Assembly (NCBI GenBank): GCA_045596745.1
Contig: JAZODA010000016.1
Location: forward strand, 88,785-152,784
DNA: 64,000 nucleotides
Direction: 5' to 3'
Source: RGIG3009 sp045596745
GTDB lineage: Bacteria > Bacillota > Clostridia > Oscillospirales > Acutalibacteraceae
The translations under genes and the position numbers were made by a program. Shown one piece after another: positions 31,494 to 41,275 of the stretch (the stretch's first letter is position 1; each line of letters opens with the position of its first letter). A model generated the notes under the pieces. It made no database searches. It was not told the DNA's origin and saw nothing but the letters and a program-made list of their open reading frames with translations.

Positions 31494-33458
31494 ATGAGTA
31501 CCGAAATGGAAATGGACTTGGCATTGGAAAATGAAATGACCCGTGCGGAGAACAAGCCCTATGACGAGAGTCAGATCCAGGTGTTGGAGGGCTTGGAAGC
31601 CGTCCGTAAGCGCCCGGGTATGTATATTGGCTCGACGGGCCCGCGCGGTCTGCATCATCTGGTGTACGAAATCGTCGACAACTCCATCGACGAAGCCCTT
31701 GCCGGATTCTGCACCCATATCGAAGTCGATATTCTGCCGGGGGATATTATCTCGGTGCGTGATAATGGCCGTGGTATTCCGGTCGGTATTCACGAAAAGA
31801 TGGGTATTCCCACCGTTACGGTGGTTCTGACCGTATTGCACGCCGGTGGTAAGTTCGGCGGCAGCGGTTATAAAGTGTCCGGCGGTCTGCACGGTGTGGG
31901 TTCGTCGGTTGTTAACGCGCTTTCCGAGTGGCTGGAAGTGGAAATTTCCCGTGAGGGCAAGGTTTTCTCGCAGCGCTTTGAACGCGGTAACGCGGTTTCC
32001 GAGCTGGTGGTTACGGGCAAATCCGATTGTGACGGTACGTTGATTCGTTTCAAAGCGGATGCCGAAATCTTCACCGAAACCACGGAATACGAGTACGAAG
32101 TGCTGGAGAAGCGTCTGCGTGAGCAGGCATTCCTCAATGCGGGCTTAAAAATCACGTTGACCGACCGCCGCGATGACGAAAACGTGGTGGAAAAGGAATT
32201 CTGCTACGAGGGCGGTATTTCCTCCTTCGTCGAATTTATGAACAAGACCCGCGGTTATCAGCCGTTGCACGAGTCGGTGGTACATATGTCCATCGCCAAG
32301 GGCGATTCCATTGCGGAAGTTGCGTTCCAATATAACGACAGCTACAACGAAAACATCATTTCGTTTGCGAACAACATTCACACGGTGGACGGCGGTACGC
32401 ACGAAAATGCGTTTAAGAACGCCATTACCCGTATTTTGAACGATTATGCCCGTCGCCACGGTATGTTGAAGGATGCCGATGCCAACCTGAAGGGCGACGA
32501 CGTGCGCGAAGGTTTGGCGGCGGTTATCAGTGTTAAGCTGAAGGATGCCCAGTTTGAAGGTCAGACCAAGGCAAAACTCGGTAACACCGCGATGGGTACG
32601 CTGGTCACCCAGCTGCTCAACGAAAAACTTGCCCCGTATCTGGAAGAAAATCCGGCGGTGGCAAAGGGCATTCTGGAAAAATCCATCAATGCTGCCCGTG
32701 TGCGTGAAGCGGCGCAGAAAGCCCGCGAACTGGCACGTAAAAAGACCGGCTTGTCCTCCACCCGTATGCCGGATAAACTGGCTGACTGTATCTGGAGCGA
32801 TGCCGAGCGTACCGAACTGTACATCGTTGAGGGTGACTCGGCAGGCGGTTCCGCGATTCAGGGTCGCGACCGTAACTTCCAGGCCATTCTCCCGCTGTGG
32901 GGTAAGATGCTCAACGTGGAAAAGGCACGTCTGGACAAGGTGTACGGCAACGAAAAGCTGATTCCCGTTGTGGTGGCGCTCGGTTGCGGTATCGGTGATG
33001 ATTTTGACCTGTCCAAACTGCGTTACGGCAAAGTTATCATTATGGCGGATGCTGACGTTGACGGTTCGCATATCCGCACGCTGTTGCTGACGTTCTTCTT
33101 CCGCTATATGCGTCCGCTGGTGGAAGAGGGTCACGTCTATATTGCTCAGCCGCCGCTGTTTAAGGTGTCGAAGGGCAAGCAGGTTCGTTATGCGTTCTCG
33201 GATGCCGAGCGTGACGAGTATATTGCAGAGTTGGGCGGCAATGCCGATATTCAGCGCTACAAAGGTCTTGGTGAAATGGATCCCGAGCAGTTGTGGGAAA
33301 CCACGATGGATCCGGCGTTCCGCACCATGCTTCGCGTGGAACTGTCGGATGCGGCTGCCGCTGATGAGACCTTCACCATCCTGATGGGCGATAAGGTTGA
33401 GCCGCGCCGCGAATTTATCGAGCGCAACGCGCAGTACGTATCCAATCTCGATATCTGA
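31494..33458 (+). CDS. gyrB: DNA gyrase subunit B
   Basis: GyrB supplies the ATPase and TOPRIM parts of gyrase, which introduces negative supercoils. The 654-residue protein has VRKRPGMYIGSTG, the ATP-site EIVDNSIDEALAGFC and DNGRGIPV, the TOPRIM EGDSAGG motif (VEGDSAGGSAIQGRDR), DADVDGSHIRTLLLTFF, and ends with the C-terminal RREFIERNAQYVSNLDI. The start at 31494 gives MSTEMEMDLALENEM; an in-frame codon 15 nt upstream lies within the putative binding site. Confidence 0.98.
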   Translation: MSTEMEMDLALENEMTRAENKPYDESQIQVLEGLEAVRKRPGMYIGSTGPRGLHHLVYEIVDNSIDEALAGFCTHIEVDILPGDIISVRDNGRGIPVGIHEKMGIPTVTVVLTVLHAGGKFGGSGYKVSGGLHGVGSSVVNALSEWLEVEISREGKVFSQRFERGNAVSELVVTGKSDCDGTLIRFKADAEIFTETTEYEYEVLEKRLREQAFLNAGLKITLTDRRDDENVVEKEFCYEGGISSFVEFMNKTRGYQPLHESVVHMSIAKGDSIAEVAFQYNDSYNENIISFANNIHTVDGGTHENAFKNAITRILNDYARRHGMLKDADANLKGDDVREGLAAVISVKLKDAQFEGQTKAKLGNTAMGTLVTQLLNEKLAPYLEENPAVAKGILEKSINAARVREAAQKARELARKKTGLSSTRMPDKLADCIWSDAERTELYIVEGDSAGGSAIQGRDRNFQAILPLWGKMLNVEKARLDKVYGNEKLIPVVVALGCGIGDDFDLSKLRYGKVIIMADADVDGSHIRTLLLTFFFRYMRPLVEEGHVYIAQPPLFKVSKGKQVRYAFSDAERDEYIAELGGNADIQRYKGLGEMDPEQLWETTMDPAFRTMLRVELSDAAAADETFTILMGDKVEPRREFIERNAQYVSNLDI

Positions 33459-33473
33459 TAACAAGGAGACCCC

Positions 33474-34574
33474 ATGGAACAGCCGATTACTTCAATTGAA
33501 TTTACGGTGGGACTCAGCAGGGAAGAGTATATCTATTCTCAAGGACTGATTTCCAACGCCCTGCGCGGAAAACACCTGCTGGGAAGCCGTTGGTTCTCGG
33601 TGGTAATGATGATTCTGTGTGTGCTTATGGTGCTTTCCGACCGCAATTTGTCGGGTCGTTGGGATATGTCGCTGGTGGCAATCGTTGTTATGATGATTGT
33701 GGCCGAAGTCTGGATGTTTCTTGCTCTGCCGTCGCAGCAGCGCAAAGCGCACGGTGCGGCGTATGACAAAACCGTGTTCCACGGCTACTCGTTTGATGGC
33801 GTGGTGACGGTTTCCACCGAGGGAATTACCAAGCGGAACGCCAAAAATCAGACGCATATTCCGTTTTCGCAGTGTCTTGCGTTTATTGAAGACGCCGAAA
33901 TGATGGTGTTTTGCATCGCTCGCGGTAAAAGTATCCTTCTTCCCAAGCGGTTTTTGACGGTGGAGGATGCCGAATTTACCCGCCGCGTGGCGCTGGCTGC
34001 TATGTCGCCTGCGCGTTGCTATCTGCTTGGCAGAGTGGCGTGCCAGTTGACGGAGCGGTTGCCGCTTCCGGAAGAGGGGATTCCGGTTCCGGAAGAACCG
34101 CTTTTGAGTGTGGCGGTCGTGTATGAGGAAAAAGAACTGAAGGGCCAGGTTACCGAAGCGGCACTGCGTTCGTATGTCCAAAAACTTCCGCAAAAAACGC
34201 TGATTGCGGTGTTTGTCACGATTCTTGCGTATTTCGGCTTCCAAATCGAGCCGATTCCGACGTTTTTGCTGTGCTCGGTATTGCTTTTCGTGTTTTCTTT
34301 GTTCAGTGCGCGCTCCCGCGTCGGTCGTGCGCTGGCGGTAACGAACGGCGATGCCGGCAGAAGCACGGTTACCTTTACCGAAAGCGGCATTCGCATCCGC
34401 GGAAATGGCGGTGAAGCGCTGAATATTCCGTGGCAGAATGTCACACGCGCTGTGGAATCGCCGCGTGATGTCGAATTGTATGTCAACGGCGAGAAATCGC
34501 TGATTATCCCGAAACGGTGTATCGAAGATATGGAGTCCCTGCGGCGCATTGTCGATACGCACCTTCCTGCCTGA
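33474..34574 (+). CDS. Membrane protein with two YcxB-like domains (first of a pair)
   Basis: The 366-residue protein has two hydrophobic segments (about residues 41-57 and 65-87), a YcxB-like cytoplasmic domain (about 100-175: GVVTVSTEGITKRNAKNQTHIPF, SILLPKRFLT), two more spans (about 243-285), and a second YcxB-like domain (VTFTESGIRIRGNGGEALNIPWQNV, LIIPKRCIEDMESLRRIV). So it is an internal duplication of a span-pair plus domain. YcxB-like domains resemble PH/bPH folds; function unknown. It starts 15 nt after gyrB and is read with the gyrase genes. Confidence 0.82.
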   Translation: MEQPITSIEFTVGLSREEYIYSQGLISNALRGKHLLGSRWFSVVMMILCVLMVLSDRNLSGRWDMSLVAIVVMMIVAEVWMFLALPSQQRKAHGAAYDKTVFHGYSFDGVVTVSTEGITKRNAKNQTHIPFSQCLAFIEDAEMMVFCIARGKSILLPKRFLTVEDAEFTRRVALAAMSPARCYLLGRVACQLTERLPLPEEGIPVPEEPLLSVAVVYEEKELKGQVTEAALRSYVQKLPQKTLIAVFVTILAYFGFQIEPIPTFLLCSVLLFVFSLFSARSRVGRALAVTNGDAGRSTVTFTESGIRIRGNGGEALNIPWQNVTRAVESPRDVELYVNGEKSLIIPKRCIEDMESLRRIVDTHLPA

Positions 34575-34594
34575 GTGTACGAAGGAGGATATCG

Positions 34595-35689
34595 ATGATA
34601 GACGAATACACCGATTTTTTTGCTGAAGACCCCGATCGCTTGCAGATTTTGCTGGCGGGACGGAAAATAGAAAAAAACGAAGCAAAGCGCTGGTATGCCG
34701 AGCTGTATGGTGGGCGTAAACGCCTGCTTTTGGTCGGATTTGCGCTGTGTATGCTGTTCTTTACCACGGCATTATCCTTTACTTCGGTAACGATGCTGAC
34801 GCTGCTTGAATTTTCGGTCGCGTCGTCACTGGTGCTGAGCGGGATAATTATATTGGCCTGTGTGCTGGCCGCTTTGTTGTACTATCCCAGACATCAGGCA
34901 ATGAAGCGTTATAAAGAATATGCGGCGGACAGCGAACGTCACCTGTTCGGTTCGATGATTTCGTTTTATGCCGACCGCATTGTATTCCGCTCTCTGCGTG
35001 GAGATGCGGTGGTGCGCTTTGATGAAATCGCCGATTGTGTGGAAACAACGGAAGGCTTTGCGCTGTATGACGGGTGCGTTTGGTATATCCTGCGTGGCTC
35101 GGATTTGACAGGCTTTGATGCGCGTCTGGTGCGTGACTTTCTGGCGGAGAAGCTTCCGTCGGAGGTTATTCGCCGCAAAGCCCGCGTGCTTGCTATGTTG
35201 CAGCAGCCGCTTCCGATTTTCCCGATTACGCCGCGCACGCAGGTGTTGACCCGAGCGGTGGTAAAGGAAAACACCACCGAAGCCTATCGCGCCGATAAAC
35301 GGTGTCGGTTTTGGCTCGTTATGGCGATGGTGTTGCCGCTGTCGTGGATTCCCGGCATTTCGCTGGCGGCGCTGTTTATTATTACGCCGTATTACCTGGT
35401 TGACCTCGCCATTTTCTGCGGTGGCAGTATGTTGGTCGGTGCGCTTGCGGCGGCAGGCGTGTTTGCGCTGTTCCGTCGCAAAAGCGGCTCGCTCATCCTT
35501 TCGTTTGAACCGGATGGACTGCGTATCAGCAGTGATGAGACGCAGCGGTTTATTCCCAAGGCGCGGTTGTGGCTGAATACTGCGGACAACGATGTTACGC
35601 TGTATATTGTTGATGATAAGAAGCTGTCTATTCCGGCAGAAGCGGTGGAGGATCTTTCGGTTCTTCGGGCGCTGTCGGGTGTCGAATAA
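34595..35689 (+). CDS. Membrane protein with two YcxB-like domains (second of a pair)
   Basis: This 364-residue protein has the same layout as its neighbour: two spans (about 48-90), a YcxB-like domain (MISFYADRIVFRSLRGDAVVRFDEI), two spans (about 240-300), and a second domain (LILSFEPDGLRISSDETQRFIPKARLW, LSIPAEAVEDLSVLRAL). It starts 20 nt after the first gene, behind GAAGGAGG. The two proteins are diverged paralogues, so they likely arose by tandem duplication and may form a complex. I see no catalytic motif. Confidence 0.82.
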   Translation: MIDEYTDFFAEDPDRLQILLAGRKIEKNEAKRWYAELYGGRKRLLLVGFALCMLFFTTALSFTSVTMLTLLEFSVASSLVLSGIIILACVLAALLYYPRHQAMKRYKEYAADSERHLFGSMISFYADRIVFRSLRGDAVVRFDEIADCVETTEGFALYDGCVWYILRGSDLTGFDARLVRDFLAEKLPSEVIRRKARVLAMLQQPLPIFPITPRTQVLTRAVVKENTTEAYRADKRCRFWLVMAMVLPLSWIPGISLAALFIITPYYLVDLAIFCGGSMLVGALAAAGVFALFRRKSGSLILSFEPDGLRISSDETQRFIPKARLWLNTADNDVTLYIVDDKKLSIPAEAVEDLSVLRALSGVE

Positions 35690-35726
35690 AGAATGTTCCT
35701 AACGGATAGGTAAAGGAGAATCTGTC

Positions 35727-38216
35727 ATGGAAGAACAGACCACTGTACAGAGCAAATTGATTAACGTCGACCTGGAAAAGGAAATGAAAAAGAGTTTCCT
35801 TGAATATTCCATGTCGGTCATTGTCGCGCGTGCTCTTCCGGACGTGCGTGACGGTCTGAAGCCGGTGCATCGCCGTATTCTGTATACGATGCACGAGGAT
35901 GGTTTCACCCCGGATAAGGCCCATCGTAAGTGCGCCACCACCGTCGGTGACGTGCTGGGTCACTATCATCCGCACGGTGACGCCTCGGTATACGATGCTC
36001 TTGTGCGTATGGCGCAGGATTTCTCGCTGCGTTATCCGCTGATTGACGGTCACGGTAACTTCGGTTCGATTGACGGTCACCCTGCGGCTGCGTATCGATA
36101 CACCGAAGCGCGTATGAGCAAGATGGCGCTGGATATGCTGGCGGATATCGAAAAGGAAACGGTCGATTTCATCCCGAACTTTGACGATACGACCGAAGAG
36201 CCTGTGGTGTTGCCTTCCCGATTCCCGAACCTGCTCGTGAACGGTTCTACGGGTATCGCGGTCGGTATGGCAACCAACATTCCGCCGCACAACCTGCGTG
36301 AGGTCGTGGATGGCATTTGCCTGCTGATTGACAACCCCGAAGCGGGTCTGCCGGATATTATGGAGCATATCAAAGGCCCCGATTTCCCCACCGGCGGTAT
36401 CATTATGGGTTATTCCGGCATCCGTGCCGCCTATGCCACCGGTCGCGGTCGCATCATCGTGCGCGCCAAGACGGATATCGAAGAGCATGGCGACCGGTAT
36501 CGCATTGTGATTACCGAGATTCCCTATCAGGTCAACAAACTGAACCTGGTAAAATCCATCATTGAACTGGCGGATGAGAAGCGCATCGAGGGTATCCGCG
36601 ACGTCGTCGACCATTCCAGCCGCGAGGGTATGCGTATCGTCATCGATTTGAAGCGCGATGCCAATCCGCAGGTGGTGCTCAACCAGCTGTTTGCGTTTAC
36701 GCAGATGCAGGTGACCTTCGGCGCGATTATGCTGTCGCTGGTGAACGGAGTGCCGCGCGTGCTGACCCTCAAGGAAATGCTGGAAGAGTACATCAAGTTC
36801 CAGTGCGAGGTTATTACCCGTCGTACGACGTTCGATCTTCGCAAAGCCAAGGAACGCGCTCACATTGTGGAAGCGCTGAAGATTGCTGTTGATTTCATCG
36901 ATAAGGTTATCGAGATTATCCGCAAATCGGCCGATCCCGCTTCGGCGAAGCAGGGCTTGATGGAAGCGTTCGGATTCGATGAAATTCAGGCATCCGCTAT
37001 CGTGGCGATGCGTCTGGGCCAGCTGTCTGGTCTGGAGCGCCAGAAGATTGAGGATGAACTGGCCGCACTTCGTGCAAAAATTGCGGAACTCGAGGGTATC
37101 CTCGCCGATGAGAACAAGGTGCGTGCCATCGTGAAGGAAGAATGCCTGAAGATGCGCGATAAGTACGGCGACGATCGCCGTACCGAGATTTCGATGGTTT
37201 CCGGTGAAGTGGATATCGAAGATTTGATTCCCGAAGAGGAGAGCGTGCTGACGCTGTCGCAGCGTGGTTACATCAAGCGCCAGTCGCTGGATGAGTACAA
37301 AGCACAGCATCGTGGCGGTAAGGGTATCAAGGGTACCACAAACCGTGAAGAGGATTACACCGAAACGATGTTCCTCTGCTCCAGCCACGATATGGTGATG
37401 TTCTTCACCACCGCCGGTCGCGTGTATCGCCTGAAGTGCTACGAAGTACCGGAAGGCACCCGTACCTCGCGCGGCATGAACATTATCAACCTGCTGCCGC
37501 TGATGCCTGAAGAAAAGGTCAGCGCGATGATTCGTGTGGCGGACTTCAGCGACGATCAGTATCTGTGTATGATTACTCGCAAGGGTATCATCAAACGTAC
37601 TCGCCTGGATGCGTATTCCAATGCTCGTAAGAGCGGCCTCATCGCTGTTGACCTCGACGAGGGCGACGAGCTGGCGTGGGTGCAGCTGACCGATGGTTAT
37701 CAGCAGCTGCTGGTCGGTACGCGTATGGGTATGGCGATTCGTTTCGACGAAAACGATGCCCGCGTGGTGGGCCGTACGGCCCGCGGCGTGAAAGCCATCA
37801 CGCTGGATGAGGGTGACGAGGTCGTCGGTATGGCGATTTGCGAACCCAACAAGCTGTGGCTGACGGTCAGTGAGACCGGTTACGGCCGTCTGAGTGAACT
37901 TTCCGACTACCGCGTGCAGTCGCGTGGCGGTAAGGGCCTTACCAACTACCACACCGATGAGTACGGCAACGTCGCCGCGGTGCGTATGGTAACGATGGAC
38001 GAAGACATTATTATGATTTCTGCTGGCGGCATCATCATTCGCCTGCCTGTCAGCGAGATTCGTCAGTGCCGCCGCCCGTCCAAGGGTGTTACGGTGATGA
38101 AGTTCCGTGTGGATGGCGACCGCATCGTGTCGTTGGTGCAGACGCCGCACGAGGAAGAGGGCGAAGAAACCGCCGAGGCACCAGCCGAGACGGAAGCGCC
38201 CGCTACCGAAGAATAA
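35727..38216 (+). CDS. gyrA: DNA gyrase subunit A
   Basis: GyrA carries the DNA cleavage tyrosine and the DNA-wrapping C-terminal domain. The 829-residue protein has the catalytic Tyr125 in AYRYTEARMSKM, the quinolone-region segment GHYHPHGDASVYDALV, the coiled coil with KQGLMEAFGFDE, and six beta-pinwheel blades including the GyrA box RGGKGIKG. It ends with an acidic tail (EEEGEETAEAPAETEAPATEE). At the position of E. coli Ser83 it has Ala86. GGAGAA precedes the ATG. Confidence 0.98.
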   Translation: MEEQTTVQSKLINVDLEKEMKKSFLEYSMSVIVARALPDVRDGLKPVHRRILYTMHEDGFTPDKAHRKCATTVGDVLGHYHPHGDASVYDALVRMAQDFSLRYPLIDGHGNFGSIDGHPAAAYRYTEARMSKMALDMLADIEKETVDFIPNFDDTTEEPVVLPSRFPNLLVNGSTGIAVGMATNIPPHNLREVVDGICLLIDNPEAGLPDIMEHIKGPDFPTGGIIMGYSGIRAAYATGRGRIIVRAKTDIEEHGDRYRIVITEIPYQVNKLNLVKSIIELADEKRIEGIRDVVDHSSREGMRIVIDLKRDANPQVVLNQLFAFTQMQVTFGAIMLSLVNGVPRVLTLKEMLEEYIKFQCEVITRRTTFDLRKAKERAHIVEALKIAVDFIDKVIEIIRKSADPASAKQGLMEAFGFDEIQASAIVAMRLGQLSGLERQKIEDELAALRAKIAELEGILADENKVRAIVKEECLKMRDKYGDDRRTEISMVSGEVDIEDLIPEEESVLTLSQRGYIKRQSLDEYKAQHRGGKGIKGTTNREEDYTETMFLCSSHDMVMFFTTAGRVYRLKCYEVPEGTRTSRGMNIINLLPLMPEEKVSAMIRVADFSDDQYLCMITRKGIIKRTRLDAYSNARKSGLIAVDLDEGDELAWVQLTDGYQQLLVGTRMGMAIRFDENDARVVGRTARGVKAITLDEGDEVVGMAICEPNKLWLTVSETGYGRLSELSDYRVQSRGGKGLTNYHTDEYGNVAAVRMVTMDEDIIMISAGGIIIRLPVSEIRQCRRPSKGVTVMKFRVDGDRIVSLVQTPHEEEGEETAEAPAETEAPATEE

Positions 38217-38241
38217 TTTGATGCAAAAGGGGGAGACCGGT

Positions 38242-39609
38242 ATGTCGAAAGTGATTGCTGCTATTTCGACGCCGGTCTCTTCTGCCGGTTTAGGGGTTAT
38301 TCGCCTGTCGGGTGATGGTGCGTTGCAGGTAGCCGAACGAGTGTTCCGACCGTTGGACGAAACGCGTCGGTTGTCGACGCTTTCGGGATACCGCGCGGCA
38401 TACGGACACGTGCACGATGCCGAGGGCGTGATTGACGAGTGTGTAGCGCTGGTTTTCCGTGCGCCGCACAGCTATACCGGCGAAGATGTGGTGGAATTTT
38501 CCTGCCACGGCGGTGTGTATTTGCTGCAGCGGACGTTGCGCGCCCTGTTTGAAGCAGGTGCTGCGCCAGCCGGTGCCGGTGAATTTACCCGCCGCGCCTT
38601 TTTGAACGGCAAAGTGGATCTGACTCGTGCCGAAGCGGTGATGGATTTAATCGGTGCGCAGGGACGTTTGGCGGCAAAAACCGCCCTTGCCACGCGCGAG
38701 GGTGCCGTGTTCCGCAAACTGTTGCCTGTCAGGGAGCAGTTGGTGGCGCTACAGGCGCAGATTTCTGCGTTTGTGGATTATCCCGACGATGACATTCCCG
38801 AACTCGAGCCGCAGGCGCTGGAAGCAGGACTCTCCGAGTCGCTTGCCGTGCTGGAGCGGTTGCTCGCAACATACGATGCGGGGCAGGTGCTGCACAGCGG
38901 TGTGGATACCGCTATTGTGGGAAGTCCAAACGTCGGCAAGTCCACGCTGATGAACTGCCTGGTTGGTAGCGACCGCAGTATTGTAACCGATGTGGCAGGT
39001 ACAACCCGCGATATCGTGGAGGAGACCGTGCGTGTCGGCGAAGTGTGTTTGCGCCTTTCGGATACAGCGGGTATTCGGCAGACCGAGGACACGGTGGAAG
39101 CCATTGGTGTGGAACGTTCGCGCAAGCGTCTGGAACGCGCCGCGTTGGTACTGGCGGTGTTTGACAGCTCTCGGGAGTTGTCGGCAGATGACCTGCACTT
39201 GTTGGAGGCGTTGCCTGTCGAGGCCACCGTGGTGGTGCTGAACAAGCAAGATTTGCCCCAAAAAATAAACAGAGAGTTTATTAATAACAAGTTTAAACAT
39301 ATAGTATGCATGGAAGCGGCCTCCGGTGTGGGTCGCGAGGCGTTGGAAGCGGCGATTCTGGAAGTGACCGGTGTGAATCGGTTGGACGAAGCCGAGCCGC
39401 TGCTCGCGACCGAACGCCAGCGCGATTGTGTCCGCCGCGCCTACGATGCGTTGCAGGAAGCGATTGCGGCGATTGGTGCCGGTCTGTCGCAGGATGCAGT
39501 GGGTGTCAGTGTCGACGGTGCGCTTGCCGCAATTCTGGAGCTGACCGGTGAACGCGCGACCGAAGCGGTTGTGGACGGCATCTTCGCTCGGTTTTGTGTC
39601 GGAAAATAA
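38242..39609 (+). CDS. mnmE: tRNA modification GTPase MnmE (TrmE)
   Basis: MnmE works with MnmG on U34 of tRNA. The 455-residue protein has the N-terminal folate-binding domain (TPVSSAGLGVIRLSG), the GTPase domain with P-loop GSPNVGKSTLMN, switch region DVAGTTRDIVEE, DTAGIRQTED and NKQD, and the C-terminal FCVGK with the essential Cys. The ATG at 38242 follows GGGGGAGA. It closes the dnaA-to-mnmE run. In B. subtilis it lies next to jag; here it follows gyrA. Confidence 0.97.
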   Translation: MSKVIAAISTPVSSAGLGVIRLSGDGALQVAERVFRPLDETRRLSTLSGYRAAYGHVHDAEGVIDECVALVFRAPHSYTGEDVVEFSCHGGVYLLQRTLRALFEAGAAPAGAGEFTRRAFLNGKVDLTRAEAVMDLIGAQGRLAAKTALATREGAVFRKLLPVREQLVALQAQISAFVDYPDDDIPELEPQALEAGLSESLAVLERLLATYDAGQVLHSGVDTAIVGSPNVGKSTLMNCLVGSDRSIVTDVAGTTRDIVEETVRVGEVCLRLSDTAGIRQTEDTVEAIGVERSRKRLERAALVLAVFDSSRELSADDLHLLEALPVEATVVVLNKQDLPQKINREFINNKFKHIVCMEAASGVGREALEAAILEVTGVNRLDEAEPLLATERQRDCVRRAYDALQEAIAAIGAGLSQDAVGVSVDGALAAILELTGERATEAVVDGIFARFCVGK

Positions 39610-39610
39610 G

Positions 39611-39643
39611 AAAACCACCCGATATGGTTTGTCGGGTGGTTTT
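39611..39643 (+). terminator. Terminator after mnmE
   Basis: AAAACCACCCGA and TCGGGTGGTTTT form a 12-bp stem with a 9-nt loop, 2 nt past the mnmE stop. Confidence 0.88.
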
Positions 39644-39656
39644 TAATACAAAAAGA

Positions 39657-39686
39657 AACGCCGCAGAGAGGTTTCTCTGCGGCGTT
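39657..39686 (-). terminator. Terminator after gpmI
   Basis: AACGCCGCAGAGA and TCTCTGCGGCGTT form a 13-bp stem 6 nt past the gpmI stop, T-rich on the minus strand. Confidence 0.88.
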
Positions 39687-39691
39687 GTGTT

Positions 39692-41203
39692 TTATTTTGC
39701 AATCAGGCTCTGACCATCCATATCGGCAGGCTGTTCCAGACCGAGGATTTCCAGCATGGTGGGAGCAATGTCGCACAGGCGACCGCCCTCACGCAGTGCA
39801 CAGTCGTGACCGATGACGCAGAACGGTACCGGGTTGGTGGTGTGCGCCGTAAAGGGCGAACCGTCGTCTTCGGCCATACGGTCTGCGTTGCCGTGGTCGG
39901 CGGTAATCAGCGCAACGCCGCCCATTTCCATCACCGCGTCCACCGTTTTGCCGACACAGGTGTCCACCGCTTCGACAGCCGCCTTGGCAGCATCGAACAC
40001 GCCGGTGTGACCGACCATATCGCAGTTGGCGTAGTTCAGGATGATGACGTCGTATTTGCCGGAGCGAATGCGCTCCACAACCGCATCACACACGGGATAT
40101 GCGCTCATTTCGGGCTGCAGGTCGTAGGTCGCGACCTTCGGGGAGTTAATCAGCACGCGATCCTCGCCCGGGAACTCGCATTCCACGCCGCCGTTGAAGA
40201 AGAACGTTACGTGAGCGTACTTCTCGGTTTCGGCGATGCGCAGCTGGGTCATATCCTTTTTGCCGAGGTACTCACCCAGCGTGTTGCCGAGCGACTGCGG
40301 CTTGAAGGCGACCTGCACGTTGGGCATCGTCGCATCGTACTGGGTCATACACACGTAGGTCAGCGGGAAGAAGCCGTTTTTGCGCTCAAAACCGCTGAAT
40401 TCCGGATCCACAAAGGTACGGGTGATTTCACGCGCACGGTCGGGGCGGAAGTTGAAGAACACCACGCTGTCGCCGGCGGCAATTTTGCCGTTTTCGTCGC
40501 AGACGGTGGGAACAACGAACTCATCCGTCACACCGGCGTCATAGGAAGCGGCCATCGCGGCCACGGCATCGGTGTTTTTCTCGCCCTCGCCGTAAACCAT
40601 AGCGGCATACGCCTTTTCGACGCGATCCCAACGGTTGTCACGGTCCATCGCATAGTAACGACCCATCACCGTGGCGATGCTGCCGACGCCAAGCTCGCTG
40701 AGCTTATCCTGCAGCGCGGCAACAAAATCCTTACCGGAGGAGGGCGGAACATCGCGGCCGTCCATCAGGCAGTGGACAAACACCTTGGAAACGCCGCTGG
40801 CCTTCGCCATATCCAACAAACCGAACAGGTGGTTGAGATGGCTGTGCACGCCGCCGTCGGACAGCAGACCAATCAGGTGCAGTGCATGCTCGCGGGCGTT
40901 GTCCATCGCGGCGCAGAGTGCCTCGTTTTTCTGGAAATCACCGTCTTTAATCGACTTGGTGATGCGGGTGAGCTCCTGGTACACCACGCGACCGGCACCG
41001 ATGTTGGTGTGACCCACTTCGCTGTTGCCCATCTGACCGTCCGGCAGACCGACATCCATACCCGAAGCACCGATAGCGGTGAAGGGGTTTTCCGCAAACA
41101 AACGGGACAGGTTGGGGGTGGCGGCGGCGTGAATCGCGTTACCTTCGGTGTTCGGATCCAGACCGAAGCCGTCCATGATGATAAGAACCAACGGTTTTTT
41201 CAT
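39692..41203 (-). CDS. gpmI: 2,3-bisphosphoglycerate-independent phosphoglycerate mutase
   Basis: It interconverts 3- and 2-phosphoglycerate with two Mn ions. The 503-residue protein has the phosphatase-fold start LVLIIMDGFGL, the phosphoserine motif DGQMGNSEVGH, and the late metal motifs YANCDMVGHTG and TADHGNADRM. It is the last gene of pgk-tpiA-gpmI and is read towards the origin. Confidence 0.98.
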   Translation of the reverse strand: MKKPLVLIIMDGFGLDPNTEGNAIHAAATPNLSRLFAENPFTAIGASGMDVGLPDGQMGNSEVGHTNIGAGRVVYQELTRITKSIKDGDFQKNEALCAAMDNAREHALHLIGLLSDGGVHSHLNHLFGLLDMAKASGVSKVFVHCLMDGRDVPPSSGKDFVAALQDKLSELGVGSIATVMGRYYAMDRDNRWDRVEKAYAAMVYGEGEKNTDAVAAMAASYDAGVTDEFVVPTVCDENGKIAAGDSVVFFNFRPDRAREITRTFVDPEFSGFERKNGFFPLTYVCMTQYDATMPNVQVAFKPQSLGNTLGEYLGKKDMTQLRIAETEKYAHVTFFFNGGVECEFPGEDRVLINSPKVATYDLQPEMSAYPVCDAVVERIRSGKYDVIILNYANCDMVGHTGVFDAAKAAVEAVDTCVGKTVDAVMEMGGVALITADHGNADRMAEDDGSPFTAHTTNPVPFCVIGHDCALREGGRLCDIAPTMLEILGLEQPADMDGQSLIAK

Positions 41204-41275
41204 CGAGATACCTTCCTTTCACACGAAACGGGCGCAAGACCCGAAGGCCCTGCGCTCGTTTTGGGAATTGTTTTC

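Noticed and set aside
35628..38150. An 840-codon open frame antisense to gyrA
   Set aside because: It is entirely opposite a conserved gene, has a His/Arg/Gln-rich composition typical of antisense frames in G+C-rich DNA, and matches no family. The same applies to the long frames opposite pckG, mnmG, gyrB, pgk and gpmI.
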